DNA of 64,000 nt from contig WNDY01000009.1 of the NCBI GenBank assembly GCA_009914555.1, positions 31,303-95,302 on the forward strand, in the 5' to 3' direction. The notes beneath the pieces were generated by a model that worked only from the letters and a program-made list of their open reading frames with translations, ran no database searches and was not told the DNA's origin. Shown one piece after another: positions 16,670 through 26,943 of the stretch. Position 1 is the stretch's first letter, and every line of letters starts with the position of its first letter. The position numbers and the translations under genes were made by a program. The DNA comes from Xylophilus sp. (GTDB lineage Bacteria; Pseudomonadota; Gammaproteobacteria; Burkholderiales; Burkholderiaceae_C).

Positions 16670-17806
16670 GTGACGAAGACCCGACCCGACAGTGCAGGCC
16701 CCGCCGCGGTGGCCGCTCCCGATGCCGAGCGCTCGACCCTGCTGCATGCGCACGTCGCCGAGACCATCGCCCGCGCCGGCGGCTGGATCGGCTTCGACCG
16801 CTTCATGGAATTGGCGCTCTATACGCCGCAGCTCGGCTACTACACCAGCGACTCGACCAAGTTCGGCGCGTTGCCGTCCTCGGGCAGCGACTTCGTGACC
16901 GCGCCCGAGATGACGCCGTTGTTCGGCGAGGCGCTGGCGGTGCAGGTCGGCCAGGCCCTCGACGCGACCGGCACGCGCGAGGTCTGGGAGTTCGGCGCCG
17001 GCTCCGGGGCGCTGGCGCAGCAGCTGCTCGACGCGCTGGGCGACCGGGTAACCCGCTATACCATCGTCGATCTCTCCGGCTCCCTGCGCGCGCGCCAGCA
17101 GGCGCGGCTCGCGGGCTGGGGCGACCGCGTGCGCTGGGTGGGCGAGCTGCCCGAGCGCATCGAGGGCGTGGTCGTCGGCAACGAGGTGCTCGACGCGATG
17201 CCAGTCCAGCTCCTCGCCCGGCATGCCGGTGCGTGGAACGAGCGCGGCGTGGCGCTGCACGAAGGCCGTTTCGCCTGGGCCGATGTGCCGACCGGCCTGC
17301 GCCCGCCAATGGAGATTGGCGGCGGCCACGACTACCTGACCGAGATCCACCCCCAGGCCCAGGCCTTCGTGCGCACGCTGGGCGACCGGATGGCGCGCGG
17401 CGCGGCGCTGCTGATCGACTACGGCTTCGGCGAGCGCGAGTACTACCACCCGCAGCGCCACATGGGCACCGTCATGTGCCACCAGGGCCACCGCAGCGAC
17501 TCCGACCCGCTGGCCGACGTGGGGCGCAAGGACATTACGGCGCACGTGGACTTCACCGGCATCGCCGTGGCCGCCCAGGAGGCCGGACTCGACGTGCTGG
17601 GCTACACCACGCAGGCGCGGCTGCTCATCAACTGCGGGCTGCCCGAACGCATGGCCCGGGGCACCGCTGCCGAGCGCGCCGCAGGCGCGCGGCTGATCCA
17701 CGAGCACGAGATGGGCGAGCTGTTCAAGGCGCTGCTGCTCGGCACGGCCGGCGCGGCATGGGAGCCGGTCGGCTTCGCCGAAGGCGACCGCACGCACCGT
17801 CTGTGA
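16670..17806 (+). CDS. SAM-dependent methyltransferase, MidA/NDUFAF7 family (DUF185)
   Basis: 378 aa. The family methylates arginine on complex I subunits in mitochondria; the bacterial role is less clear. Visible marks: GWIGFDRFMELALYTPQLGYYTS, FVTAPEMTPLFGEALA, the SAM motif VWEFGAGSGALAQQLL, VVGNEVLDAMPVQ, and GAALLIDYGFGEREYYHP with the HMGTVMCHQGHR segment. Start is uncertain: GTG 16670 follows a GACAAT box closely, but an in-frame ATG at 16619 overlaps the RND scrap. Divergent in spirit from the folM-like SDR at 9745; the accessory island probably entered between them. Confidence 0.88.
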   Translation: MTKTRPDSAGPAAVAAPDAERSTLLHAHVAETIARAGGWIGFDRFMELALYTPQLGYYTSDSTKFGALPSSGSDFVTAPEMTPLFGEALAVQVGQALDATGTREVWEFGAGSGALAQQLLDALGDRVTRYTIVDLSGSLRARQQARLAGWGDRVRWVGELPERIEGVVVGNEVLDAMPVQLLARHAGAWNERGVALHEGRFAWADVPTGLRPPMEIGGGHDYLTEIHPQAQAFVRTLGDRMARGAALLIDYGFGEREYYHPQRHMGTVMCHQGHRSDSDPLADVGRKDITAHVDFTGIAVAAQEAGLDVLGYTTQARLLINCGLPERMARGTAAERAAGARLIHEHEMGELFKALLLGTAGAAWEPVGFAEGDRTHRL

Positions 17807-17813
17807 GCGGCGC

Positions 17814-18884
<1,071 letters not shown>

Positions 18885-18891
18885 GGTTTTT

Positions 18892-19773
18892 TCAGTCCTT
18901 GACGCCGCCCGCCGTGAGGCCGCGCACCAGGTAGCTGCGCATCAGCACCGTGAAGATGACCACCGGAAACATTACCAGCGTGCCTGCGGCGGCGATCTTG
19001 GTCCACTCCCAGCCCTCGAACTGCAGGAAGTTGACGATCGCCACCGGCGCGGTCACGGCGTTGGTGCGCGTGAGGATGAGCGCGTAGAAGAAATCGTTCC
19101 ACGAGAAGATGAAGCACAGCACCGCGGTGGCCGCCAGCCCCGGCGCGGACAGCGGCAGCGTCACACGCCAGAATGCCTGCCAGACGCCGCAGCCGTCGAT
19201 GTAGGCGGCCTCCTCCAGCGCGGGCGGCACCGCTTCGAAGAAGGTCTGCATCAGCCAGATCACGACGGCGAGATTGAAGGTCAGGTAAACGATGGCAAGG
19301 CCGGGTACCGTGTCCTGCAAGCCGAGCCAGCGGTAGGCCAGGAAGAACGGTATCGTGAAGGCGATGGGCGGCGCCATGCGCGTCACCAGAATCCACAGCG
19401 CCACCCGGCGGCGCCACCGGAAGCGCCAGCGCGCCAGCGCGTAGGCGGCAGGCACGCCGATGAGCAGCGACAGCACGGTGGACAGCGTGCTCACCAGCAG
19501 GCTGTTGCCGAACGAGCGCGGAAAGCTACCCTGCAGCAGGCTGCGGAAGCCCTCCAGCGTGGGAGTGAAGAGCAGGTTTTCCTCGAACAGCTCCCCGCCC
19601 GGCTTGAAGGCCAGATGCACCAGCCAGAGGAAGGGAAACATCACTGCCAGCAGAAGCGCCAGCGTGACCAGTTCGCGCGCGTGGCGGCGCAGCCAGCCGG
19701 CAAGACGCCGCCGGCGGATCGCCGGGGGAGCCGCCGCTGCGCGCGCCGGTTCAATGCTGCTGCGCATGGTCAT
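18892..19773 (-). CDS. CUT1 ABC permease, MalG-like
   Basis: 293-aa inner-membrane protein with about six transmembrane segments; a hydrophobic first helix (LVTLALLLAVMFPFLWLVHL) follows a basic N-terminus. The EAA loop reads EEAAYIDGCGVWQAFWRVTLPL (shown as EEAAYIDGCG and FWRVTLPLSAPG), the contact site for the ATPase. MalG-type C-terminal end GLTAGGVKD. It overlaps the upstream permease gene by 23 bp, indicating translational coupling. Confidence 0.9.
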   Translation of the reverse strand: MTMRSSIEPARAAAAPPAIRRRRLAGWLRRHARELVTLALLLAVMFPFLWLVHLAFKPGGELFEENLLFTPTLEGFRSLLQGSFPRSFGNSLLVSTLSTVLSLLIGVPAAYALARWRFRWRRRVALWILVTRMAPPIAFTIPFFLAYRWLGLQDTVPGLAIVYLTFNLAVVIWLMQTFFEAVPPALEEAAYIDGCGVWQAFWRVTLPLSAPGLAATAVLCFIFSWNDFFYALILTRTNAVTAPVAIVNFLQFEGWEWTKIAAAGTLVMFPVVIFTVLMRSYLVRGLTAGGVKD

Positions 19774-20668
19774 TCCACCCGAGACGCTGCACCAGCCAGC
19801 TCAGGGCGAACACGCCCGCCAGGATGACCATCGCGATCGCGCTGGCGTAGCCCCAGTACGAGAAATTAAAGGCTTGGACGAAGCCATAGTAGTTGGTCAC
19901 TTCTGTGACGCTGCCGGGGCCGCCGTCGGTCAGCACGTAGATCAGCGGAAAGGCCTTGAGGCTGTCGATCAGCCGGAACAGTCCGCACACCGCCAGTACC
20001 GGTCGGATGTGCGGGAACACGATGTGGCGGAACAACTGCCAGCGGTTGGCGCCGTCCAGGCTGGCGGCTTCCAGCGGGTCGTCGGGCATCATCTGCAGCG
20101 CGGCCAGCACCATCAGCAGCGTGAAGGGGAACCACTGCCAGGTGTCCGCGAAGGCAATGGCCCAGAGCGCCGTGGCTGGATTGGCTATCAGCGAGTGCAC
20201 TGGCAGCCCCAGAGCGTCCAGCGCGCGGTGCACCGGGCTCACGTCGGGCGTGTAGATGATCTTCCAGATCAGCGCCACCACGATCGGCGGCAGCACCATC
20301 GGGATCAGGAAGACGGCGCGGGCCGCGTCCAGGATGCGCGAGCGGCCGTTGAGCAACAGCGCCAGCCCCAGGCCCGCAGCCAGCTGCAGTGCCACGCTGA
20401 CGACGGAGAGCTTGGCCTGGGTGGCGACCGAACCGATGAAGCGGTCGTCTTCCAGCAAGTGCCGGTAATTGACCAGCGGGTCGTCGAAACGGAAGGTGCC
20501 CGCAGGGTCGGTCAGGCTCAGCGGAGTGAGGCTCGCCACCAACAGCGCCACAGACGGCGCCAGCGTAATGACGAGCAGCACCGCGAGCGAAGGGGCGAGC
20601 CCCAGCAGGAAGGCGCGGCGGCGTTCGGCCTCCCAGCCGGGCGTGGATGCCGCGGCCGGTGTATTCAT
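19751..20668 (-). CDS. CUT1 ABC permease, MalF/UgpA-like
   Basis: 305-aa partner permease with N-terminal helix LLGLAPSLAVLLVITLAPSV, LVASLTPLSLTDP, and EAA loop EAASLDGANRWQLFRHIVFP. The GSVTEVTNYYGF segment near residue 245 is common in CUT1 permeases. Start ATG 20668 and 13 bp after the binding-protein stop. Forms a heterodimer with the MalG-like permease. Confidence 0.9.
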   Translation of the reverse strand: MNTPAAASTPGWEAERRRAFLLGLAPSLAVLLVITLAPSVALLVASLTPLSLTDPAGTFRFDDPLVNYRHLLEDDRFIGSVATQAKLSVVSVALQLAAGLGLALLLNGRSRILDAARAVFLIPMVLPPIVVALIWKIIYTPDVSPVHRALDALGLPVHSLIANPATALWAIAFADTWQWFPFTLLMVLAALQMMPDDPLEAASLDGANRWQLFRHIVFPHIRPVLAVCGLFRLIDSLKAFPLIYVLTDGGPGSVTEVTNYYGFVQAFNFSYWGYASAIAMVILAGVFALSWLVQRLGWNDHAQQH

Positions 20669-20681
20669 CGAAACCGGTGGC

Positions 20682-22039
20682 TCAGATGTTCTGCCCGGCC
20701 CGCGTGAGCTCGGCGATCGATTGCGCCTGCGCCTGCTGCAACGCCTGCTTGGCCGTGGCTGAGCCCGAAGCGATCAGTGCGATGGCCTTGTTGAGTTGCT
20801 GGTCCACCTGCGGATAGACCGCGACCGTGCGGTATTTCATGTAGCCGCCCTTGGCTGCGATGTCGAGCGAGTCGATCGAGAGCTGGGCCAGGTCGACGCC
20901 GTTGATGATCTGCTTGGCGCGGAATTCCCTGGTGTCCAGGTCGGAGCGGCGCGCCGGCGAACCGTAGCCGGCCAGGACGGCACGGCGCGTGGTCTGCTTC
21001 GACAGCGCCCACTGGATAAAGCCCAGGCCGCCTCCTTGTTCCTCGAACCCGTCGGAATGCTGAGCGCATGCACCGCCGTGCCCGGAAAACGCCCCGCCGG
21101 CCCCTTGGGCAGCAGGCCGAAGTGGGCGGTCTGGGCCACCTTGCTGCTGGCTTTGTCGGCGAGCTGGGCGAGGTAGATCTGCCCGGCATCGGCGAAGTTC
21201 ACGCGCCCCGACTTGAGTGCCTGCGTCACCTGGTCGGGTTGGTAGGTGATGGCGCCGTCGGGGCCGAACTCCTTGAGCAGGTTGGCGTAGTACTCGGCGG
21301 CGGCCACGGCCTCGGGCGTGTCCAGCGTCGGGAACAGGTCGTCCGGCGCCTTGCGGAACACATCGCCGCCGAAGGCGTGCAGGTAGGGCACGAAGGTCCA
21401 GCCGTAATGGTTGTCGGCCACGAAGCCGGCAACGCGCTCCTTCTTGTTGACGGCGCGCAGCACCTTCACGAGGTCGTCGGTGGTGTCGGGATAGCCGAAC
21501 CCGGCGGCTTTGACGAGATCGAAGCGCGAGGCGCCCGACAGCAGCGCCTCGGCCACCCAGGGGATGCCGTAGAGTTTGCCGTCCTTGCCGGTCTCGGGCG
21601 CGCGCGCGCCGGGCAGGAAGTCGGCCACGTCCCAGTCCGGCGGCGTCAGGTTGGGGTTCCTGATGAAATCGTCCAGCGGCGTCAGCCAGCCCGAGTTGAT
21701 CCAGCGGCTGATGTAGATGAAGGTGACGTTCACCACGTCGTAGGCCGAGCCCTTGGTGGACAGTTCCAGGTCGGTGCGCTGGTTGTAGACCGGGAACGAA
21801 GGAGTGTCGAAGTTGACCTTGGCGCCGGTGGCGGCCTCGAACTCCGGTAGCCACTGCTTGAGCAGCGTGTGGTAGGCGGAGCTGAAGGCGGAGACATTGA
21901 GCGTCACGCCCTGGAATTTCCTCGCACCGGACTGGGCCCGGGCGAGGGTGGGCAGCAGTGCAGAGGCGCCGAGTGCGCCGGCGGTCTGCAGGAAATGGCG
22001 GCGTTGGGTCATGGTGCTCAGGCTGCGGGGGGAAGTCAT
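20682..22039 (-). pseudogene. CUT1 ABC binding protein with single-base deletion near 21022
   Basis: Extracellular solute-binding family 1 protein. Start ATG 22039 overlaps the TauD stop by ATGA; an internal ATG 22012 (MTQRRHFLQTAGALGASA) begins a Tat-like signal ending near ARAQ. The frame runs through SAYHTLLKQWLPEFEAATGA and GIPWVAEALL until SRNKEAAW, then is lost; homology resumes in the next frame as FIQWALSKQTTRRAVLAGYG and on to the stop at 20682. One G missing from a TGGGGC-like run at about 21021-21025 explains it. Repaired length would be about 452 aa, normal. Real lesion or base-calling error cannot be told here. Confidence 0.82.
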
Positions 22040-22992
22040 GCAGTGGCGGCAATCACGGCGTCGATCTGCGCGTCGTTGGTGGCCTCGGGCCGGCGCAGCG
22101 TGCGGCTGCGCCGCCCGTCGATGGCCACCGCCGTGTCGCCATGCACGGTGACCCGCCGCACCAGGCGGGGCTGGTCGCCGTAGTCGTTCACGGCGAAATG
22201 CTGGGTCGCGCGGTTGTCCCAGATCGCCACGTCGCCCTGTTGCCATTGCCAGCGCACGGTATTTTCCAGCCGGATCACGCGGTTTTGCAGCAGTTCGAAC
22301 ACGCGCGCCGACTCGTTGCTCGACAGGCCCTGGATGCGCTTGATGAAGTGGCCCAGCAGCAGGGCCCGCTCGCCCGATACCGGGTGCACGTGGACTACGG
22401 GATGCTCCGCCTCGTACACCGCCGAGACGAACACGTCACGGTGGTGGCGCAGCCGCTGCTCGTTCACCACGACGCGGTCGGCGCCGTAGTCGTAGTCGTT
22501 GCTGTGCACGGCCCAGAGGTTGTCGGCCAGCCGCTGGAGGCTCTCTGGCAGACGCGCGTAGGCGGCGGCCGTGTCGGCCCACACGGTATCGCCGCCGTAG
22601 GCCGGAATGGTGACGCCGCGCAGCACGCCGTACTTGGGGAAGGCGTCGAGAAAGGTCACGTCGGTATGCCAGGAGTCGGCCCGCCCGCCGCCCTTGGAAG
22701 CATCGAGCTCGAAGATGCGGGTGCCGGCGGGCGCGGGCACCGTCGGGTGCGTCACGGTCTTGCCCAGACGCGCGCCGAACGCTTCGTGCTCGGCGTCGTC
22801 CAGATGCTTCTGGCCACGGAAGAACAGCACCTTGTGCCTGACCAGCGCGGCGTGCAGATGCTGGATGACGGCTTCGTCGAGCTGCGAGCTCAGCTTGACG
22901 TCGAGGACCTCGCCTCCCAGGGTGCCGGCCACGCGCCGGACGCGCAGGTCGCCGATGGAGGTGTCGATGTGAGACGTGGAAGACTGGGACAC
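22036..22992 (-). CDS. TauD/TfdA-family Fe(II)/2-oxoglutarate dioxygenase
   Basis: 318-aa cytosolic oxygenase. Iron ligands are His and Asp in SWHTDVTF (about residues 110-117) and the distal His in NRATQHFAVNDYG (near 270); the 2-oxoglutarate arginine is in RLVRRVTVHGD. This is the layout of TauD, AtsK (alkylsulfate) and related sulfonate/sulfate ester enzymes. Starts at GTG 22992; no better ATG. Translationally coupled to a sugar-type ABC importer, which suggests a sugar-derived or polar sulfonate/sulfate ester as substrate; that is inference. Divergent from the ssu-type operon at 23263. Confidence 0.88.
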   Translation of the reverse strand: MSQSSTSHIDTSIGDLRVRRVAGTLGGEVLDVKLSSQLDEAVIQHLHAALVRHKVLFFRGQKHLDDAEHEAFGARLGKTVTHPTVPAPAGTRIFELDASKGGGRADSWHTDVTFLDAFPKYGVLRGVTIPAYGGDTVWADTAAAYARLPESLQRLADNLWAVHSNDYDYGADRVVVNEQRLRHHRDVFVSAVYEAEHPVVHVHPVSGERALLLGHFIKRIQGLSSNESARVFELLQNRVIRLENTVRWQWQQGDVAIWDNRATQHFAVNDYGDQPRLVRRVTVHGDTAVAIDGRRSRTLRRPEATNDAQIDAVIAATA

Positions 22993-23262
22993 GATGGGTC
23001 TCCGCTGTGGACAGGGAATAGGACGCCGAAATTCTCTTTGACAAACTCGTCCGGCATAAACGAATCAATCCAGATAACAAAATCAAGCCTGCTCATTAGA
23101 AGTTCGATCCGGTAACGAAGCCGCTGGCCGTGCTCCTGTGGGAATGCCGCTGCGGCGGATTCATCCATAGAAGCCGGCGTAATTAGCAGCCAATAAACAA
23201 TTCGTTTTCCGAAGAAGGTGCGCTCCTTACAGTCGCAGCTTTTGCCTTGGTGAGGAGAGAGC
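22993..23262. promoter_or_regulatory. AT-rich divergent intergenic region between tauD-like and ssuA genes
   Basis: 270 bp separating two divergently read sulfur-related operons. It is much richer in A/T than the neighbours (for example around 23060-23085 and 23180-23215), as expected for CysB/Cbl-type or other promoters. GAGGAGAG at about 23251-23258 is the ribosome site for the gene at 23263. I could not identify a definite promoter or operator. Confidence 0.4.
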
Positions 23263-24309
23263 ATGACCGTCCCGCATTCCGTCCGCCGCCGCTTCGTCCG
23301 CCGGGCCGCCGCGTTCGCCACAGCCATCGGCCTGTTCGGCGCGAGCCTCGGCGCCACTAGCGCCGCCCACGCGGCCGAAGGCCAGCTGCGCATCGCCGAA
23401 CAGTTCGGCATCGTCTACCTGCTGCTCAACGTGGCGCAAGAGCAGAAGCTCATCGAGAAGCACGGCAAGGCTGCGGGCGTGGACATCAAGGTCGAGTTCC
23501 TCAAGCTCTCCGGCGGCTCGGCCGTCAACGACGCGCTGCTGTCGGGCAATGTCGAGATCGCCGGCGCCGGCGTCGGCCCGCTGTTCACGCTGTGGGACCG
23601 CACCAAGGGCAGGCAGAACGTCAAGGGCGTGGCCTCGCTGGGCAACTTCCCCTACTACCTCGTCACCAACAATCCCAACGTGAAGTCGATCGCCGACTTC
23701 ACCGACAAGGACCGCATCGCGCTGCCGGCCGTGGGCGTGTCGGTGCAGTCGCGCGTGCTCCAGTTCGCATCGGCCAAGCTCTGGGGCGACAAGGAGTACA
23801 ACCGCCTCGACAAGATCCAGGTCGCCGTGCCACACCCCGACGCGGCCGCCGCCATCATCAAGGGCGGCACCGAGATCACCGCGCACTTCGGCAACCCGCC
23901 GTTCCAGGAACAGGAACTGGCCGACAACAAGAACGCGCGCGTGGTGCTCAACTCCTACGACGTGCTCGGCGGCCCGGGCTCGGTCACGGTGCTCTATGCC
24001 ACCGAGAAGTTCCGCAACGAGAGCCCAAAAACCTACAGGGCCTTCGTCGAGGCGCTCGACGAGGCGGCCCGGTTCATCACCGCCAACCCCGAGAAGGCGG
24101 CCGACATCTACCTCAAGGTGACCGGCGCCAGGACCGACCGCAACCTGCTGCTCCAGATCATCAAGAACCCCGAGGTGCAGTTCAAGGTGCAGCCGCAGAA
24201 CACGCTGGGCCTGGGCCAGTTTCTGTACCGCGTGGGCGCGATCAAGAACGAGCCCAAGGCGCTCAGGGACTACTTCTTCGACGAGCCGCTGACGGCCAAC
24301 GGCAGCTGA
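23263..24309 (+). CDS. ABC importer binding protein, SsuA/NrtA/TauA-like
   Basis: 348-aa periplasmic protein; signal peptide with RRRFVRRAAAFATAIGLFGAS and cleavage near AHAAEG. NMT1/THI5-like fold: LRIAEQFGIVYLLLNVAQEQ, SGGSAVNDALLSGNVEIAGAG, ALPAVGVSVQSRVLQ. It delivers the substrate to SsuB/SsuC encoded next. Gap of 144 bp to the ATPase gene is longer than elsewhere in the operon. Substrate presumably an alkyl- or arylsulfonate from the linked monooxygenases. Confidence 0.85.
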   Translation: MTVPHSVRRRFVRRAAAFATAIGLFGASLGATSAAHAAEGQLRIAEQFGIVYLLLNVAQEQKLIEKHGKAAGVDIKVEFLKLSGGSAVNDALLSGNVEIAGAGVGPLFTLWDRTKGRQNVKGVASLGNFPYYLVTNNPNVKSIADFTDKDRIALPAVGVSVQSRVLQFASAKLWGDKEYNRLDKIQVAVPHPDAAAAIIKGGTEITAHFGNPPFQEQELADNKNARVVLNSYDVLGGPGSVTVLYATEKFRNESPKTYRAFVEALDEAARFITANPEKAADIYLKVTGARTDRNLLLQIIKNPEVQFKVQPQNTLGLGQFLYRVGAIKNEPKALRDYFFDEPLTANGS

Positions 24310-24453
24310 CCGGCCTCGTCCCGTTCCGCCGCATGGCTTCCCGGCGCCTGCGGCGGGCTTGTCGTTTCAGAGCACAACACATTCCATGCATCTCCATCTG
24401 AATCCGACACCGCACCGCCGCCAGCCGGCCTTCCCTCGCGGGAGCCTGCGCTG

Positions 24454-25296
24454 ATGGCGGCGGCCGGTCTTTCGCTCGTGCGCGCGCCCGCCGATGCGCC
24501 GCAGGAGCCGCTGGCCCTGCCGGCGCCGCTGCTCGCGGTGGACGGCGTGAGCCTCGAATACCGCACGCCCGAGCGCGTGGTGCGGGCCACCCACCGCGTG
24601 CGCTTCGACGTGTATGGCGCCGACCGCTTCGTGCTGCTCGGCGCCTCGGGCTGCGGCAAGTCGACGCTGCTCAAGGCCATCGCCGGCTTCATCGCGCCGG
24701 TCGAAGGCCAGATCCGGCTCGACGGCCGCGCGGTCACCGGCCCGGGGCCGGACCGCATCGTTGTGTTCCAGGAGTTCGACCAGCTGCCGCCGTGGAAGAC
24801 GGTGCGGCAGAACGTCGCCTTCCCGCTGCGCGCCTCGGGCACCTTGGCCAGGCGCGAAGCCGACGAGCGGGCGCTGCACTACCTGGAGAAGGTCGGGCTC
24901 TCGAAGTTCGCCGATGCCTATCCGCATACCCTCTCGGGCGGCATGAAGCAGCGCGTGGCCATCGCGCGCGCTCTCGCGATGCAGCCGCGCGTGCTGCTGA
25001 TGGACGAGCCCTTCGCCGCGCTCGACGCGCTCACGCGCCGCAAGATGCAGGAGGAGCTGCTCGCGCTGTGGGACGAGGTGCGCTTCACGCTCGTCTTCGT
25101 CACCCACTCGATCGAGGAAGCGCTCGTCGTGGGCAACCGCATCGGCCTGCTGTCGCCCCACCCGGGCCGGGTGCGCGCCGAGATCAACAGCCACGCCTGG
25201 GGGCTCGACAGCCTTGGCGGCGCGGAGTTCCAGGCCGCGGCGCAGCGCATCCACCGCCTGCTGTTCGAGGCCCACCCGCCGGAGGCAACGCCGTGA
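24454..25296 (+). CDS. ssuB: Sulfonate-type ABC importer ATPase
   Basis: 280-aa ATPase of the nitrate/sulfonate/taurine class. Walker A LGASGCGKST (about residues 66-75), Q-loop VVFQEFDQLPPWKTV, signature LSGGMKQR, Walker B VLLMDEPFAALDALTR, VTHSIEEA. The QLPPWKTV phrase is typical of SsuB/TauB. About 35 extra N-terminal residues precede the domain. The stop overlaps the GTG of the permease gene as GTGA, so translation is coupled. Confidence 0.9.
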   Translation: MAAAGLSLVRAPADAPQEPLALPAPLLAVDGVSLEYRTPERVVRATHRVRFDVYGADRFVLLGASGCGKSTLLKAIAGFIAPVEGQIRLDGRAVTGPGPDRIVVFQEFDQLPPWKTVRQNVAFPLRASGTLARREADERALHYLEKVGLSKFADAYPHTLSGGMKQRVAIARALAMQPRVLLMDEPFAALDALTRRKMQEELLALWDEVRFTLVFVTHSIEEALVVGNRIGLLSPHPGRVRAEINSHAWGLDSLGGAEFQAAAQRIHRLLFEAHPPEATP

Positions 25297-26171
25297 GCTC
25301 CGCCCCGCTGCCGGCGCCGCCGGTGCGCCCCGAGTACGAGCGCCCGCTGGAGCCGCTGACCGGCGTTGCACCCGAGCGCACGCTGCCTTTCGCGGCGCGC
25401 CTGTGGCAGCAGGGCTGGCTGCGCAAGGGCGTGATCCTGGTCGTGCTGGCCGTGCTGTGGGAAGCGCTCGCGCGCTGGCAGGACAATGACCTGCTGCTGC
25501 CGACCTTCCTCGCCACCGCCCGCGCGCTGGCCGAGGGGCTGGCCAGCGGCGAGCTGATCGAGAAGGTGCGCATCTCGCTCATCGTGCTGGTGCAGGGCTA
25601 CGTGGCCGGCATCGCCGCGGCCTTCGTGCTCACCACGCTCGCCGTGTCCACCCAGTTCGGCCGCGACCTGCTGACCACGCTGACCTCGATGTTCAATCCG
25701 CTGCCGGCGATCGCGCTGCTGCCGCTGGCGCTGCTGTGGTTCGGGCTGGGGCAGGGCAGCCTGGTCTTCGTGCTGATCCATTCGGTGCTGTGGCCGCTGG
25801 CCCTCAACACCTATGCCGGCTTCCAGGGCGTGCCCGAGACGCTGCGCATGGCCGGCCGCAACTATGGCTTGAAGGGTCTGCGCTATGTGCTGCAGATCCT
25901 GGTTCCGGCTGCGCTGCCGTCGATCCTCTCGGGCCTGAAGATCGGCTGGGCCTTCGCCTGGCGCACGCTGATCGCGGCCGAGCTGGTGTTCGGCGCCTCC
26001 TCGGGCAGGGGCGGCCTCGGCTGGTACATCTTCCAGAATCGCAACGAGCTCTATACCGACCGGGTGTTCGCCGGCCTCGCGCTGGTCATCATCATCGGCC
26101 TGCTGGTCGAGAACCTCGGCTTCCATGCGCTGGAGCGGGTCACCGTGCGGCGCTGGGGCGTGCAGCGATGA
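25293..26171 (+). CDS. ssuC: Sulfonate-type ABC importer permease
   Basis: 292 aa from GTG 25293, whose GTGA overlaps the ATPase stop. Six or so membrane segments after a basic/Pro-rich leader; helix 1 is GVILVVLAVLWEALARW. The binding-protein-dependent transport loop is AGRNYGLKGLRYVLQILVPA and GWAFAWRTLIAAEL follows, as in SsuC/TauC. Completes the SsuABC importer. The 211-bp gap downstream contains three inverted repeats and a sigma-54-like promoter, so a separate transcript probably starts before msuE. Confidence 0.9.
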   Translation: MSSAPLPAPPVRPEYERPLEPLTGVAPERTLPFAARLWQQGWLRKGVILVVLAVLWEALARWQDNDLLLPTFLATARALAEGLASGELIEKVRISLIVLVQGYVAGIAAAFVLTTLAVSTQFGRDLLTTLTSMFNPLPAIALLPLALLWFGLGQGSLVFVLIHSVLWPLALNTYAGFQGVPETLRMAGRNYGLKGLRYVLQILVPAALPSILSGLKIGWAFAWRTLIAAELVFGASSGRGGLGWYIFQNRNELYTDRVFAGLALVIIIGLLVENLGFHALERVTVRRWGVQR

Positions 26172-26201
26172 GCCCTGTGCTGGTGTTGCTTGCAGCAGCA
26201 C

Positions 26202-26279
26202 TGTTGCTCCAGCAACACCGCGCCGGCGAAAAAGCCGGCGCGCTGCCGTCCAAGTTGCAGAAATGGTGGTCTTGGACGG
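26202..26279. repeat. Three successive inverted repeats between ssuC and msuE
   Basis: TGTTGCT-CC-AGCAACA (26202-26217); CGCGCCGGC and GCCGGCGCG around a GAAAAA loop (26219-26242); CCGTCCAAG (26246-26254) with CTTGGACGG (26271-26279). All arms are perfect. No T-run follows any stem, so a classical intrinsic terminator is doubtful; they could limit read-through, stabilise the ssuABC messenger end, or form protein sites. Confidence 0.6.
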
Positions 26280-26299
26280 CGTTTGCCGCCGCGGCGGCA

Positions 26300-26315
26300 C
26301 GGCCTGGAATTTGCA
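26300..26315 (+). promoter_or_regulatory. Candidate sigma-54 promoter upstream of msuE
   Basis: CGGCCTGGAATTTGCA has GG and GC exactly 10 nt apart and TTGCA at the -12 side, matching the invariant parts of the sigma-54 consensus TGGCACG-N4-TTGCW; the -24 flank is imperfect. It lies 68 bp before the msuE ATG. The operon ends with a sigma-54 activator gene, which supports the call. Confidence 0.5.
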
Positions 26316-26382
26316 GCGCTTCCCACCTTCCTCCCCCTGCACATACAACACGGGCGCCACTGCGTCCGATCGGAGTTGAACC

Positions 26383-26943
26383 ATGGCCGTCAAGCCCCTG
26401 AACGTGGTTGCCGTCACCGGCAGCGCCTACCTTCCCTCGCGCACCCTGGTGCTGGTCGAGGCCCTGCTCGCCGAGCTGGGCAGCCGCCTGGCGCTGCAAA
26501 GCCGCATCATCAACCTGGGCGACATCGCCCGCCCGCTGGGCGCTGCGCTGTCGCGCGACGAACTGCCGGCCGAGGTCGAGCAGGAGCTGCAGGCCATCGA
26601 GTCGGCCGACCTGCTGATCGCCGCCGCACCGGTCTACCGCGGCTCCTTCCCGGGCCACTTCAAGCACCTGTTCGACCTGGTCGGCGTCGATGCGCTGGTC
26701 GACAAGCCGGTGCTGCTCGCGGCCACCGGCGGCAGCGAGCGCCATGCGCTGGTGCTGGACCACCAGCTGCGCCCGCTGTTCTCGTTCCTGCAGGCGCTCA
26801 CGCTGCCGATCGGCGTCTACGCGTCGAATACCGATTTCGAGAACTACGTGATCACGAGCAAACTGCTGAAGGAGCGCGTCCGCCTGGCGGCCGACCGCGC
26901 CGCGCCGCTGTTCGCCGCGCATCAAAAACGCCTGGTCGCATGA
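26383..26943 (+). CDS. msuE: NADPH-dependent FMN reductase MsuE
   Basis: 186-aa flavodoxin-fold reductase supplying FMNH2 to two-component monooxygenases. N-terminal [21 protein letters not shown] is the phosphate-binding loop; [19 protein letters not shown] and [21 protein letters not shown] (parts shown) are MsuE/SsuE signatures. The start ATG 26383 follows a short leader, and the stop overlaps the next ATG as ATGA (26940-26943). Position ahead of SsuD fits the methanesulfonate/sulfone desulfurisation operons of pseudomonads. Confidence 0.92.
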   Translation: MAVKPLNVVAVTGSAYLPSRTLVLVEALLAELGSRLALQSRIINLGDIARPLGAALSRDELPAEVEQELQAIESADLLIAAAPVYRGSFPGHFKHLFDLVGVDALVDKPVLLAATGGSERHALVLDHQLRPLFSFLQALTLPIGVYASNTDFENYVITSKLLKERVRLAADRAAPLFAAHQKRLVA

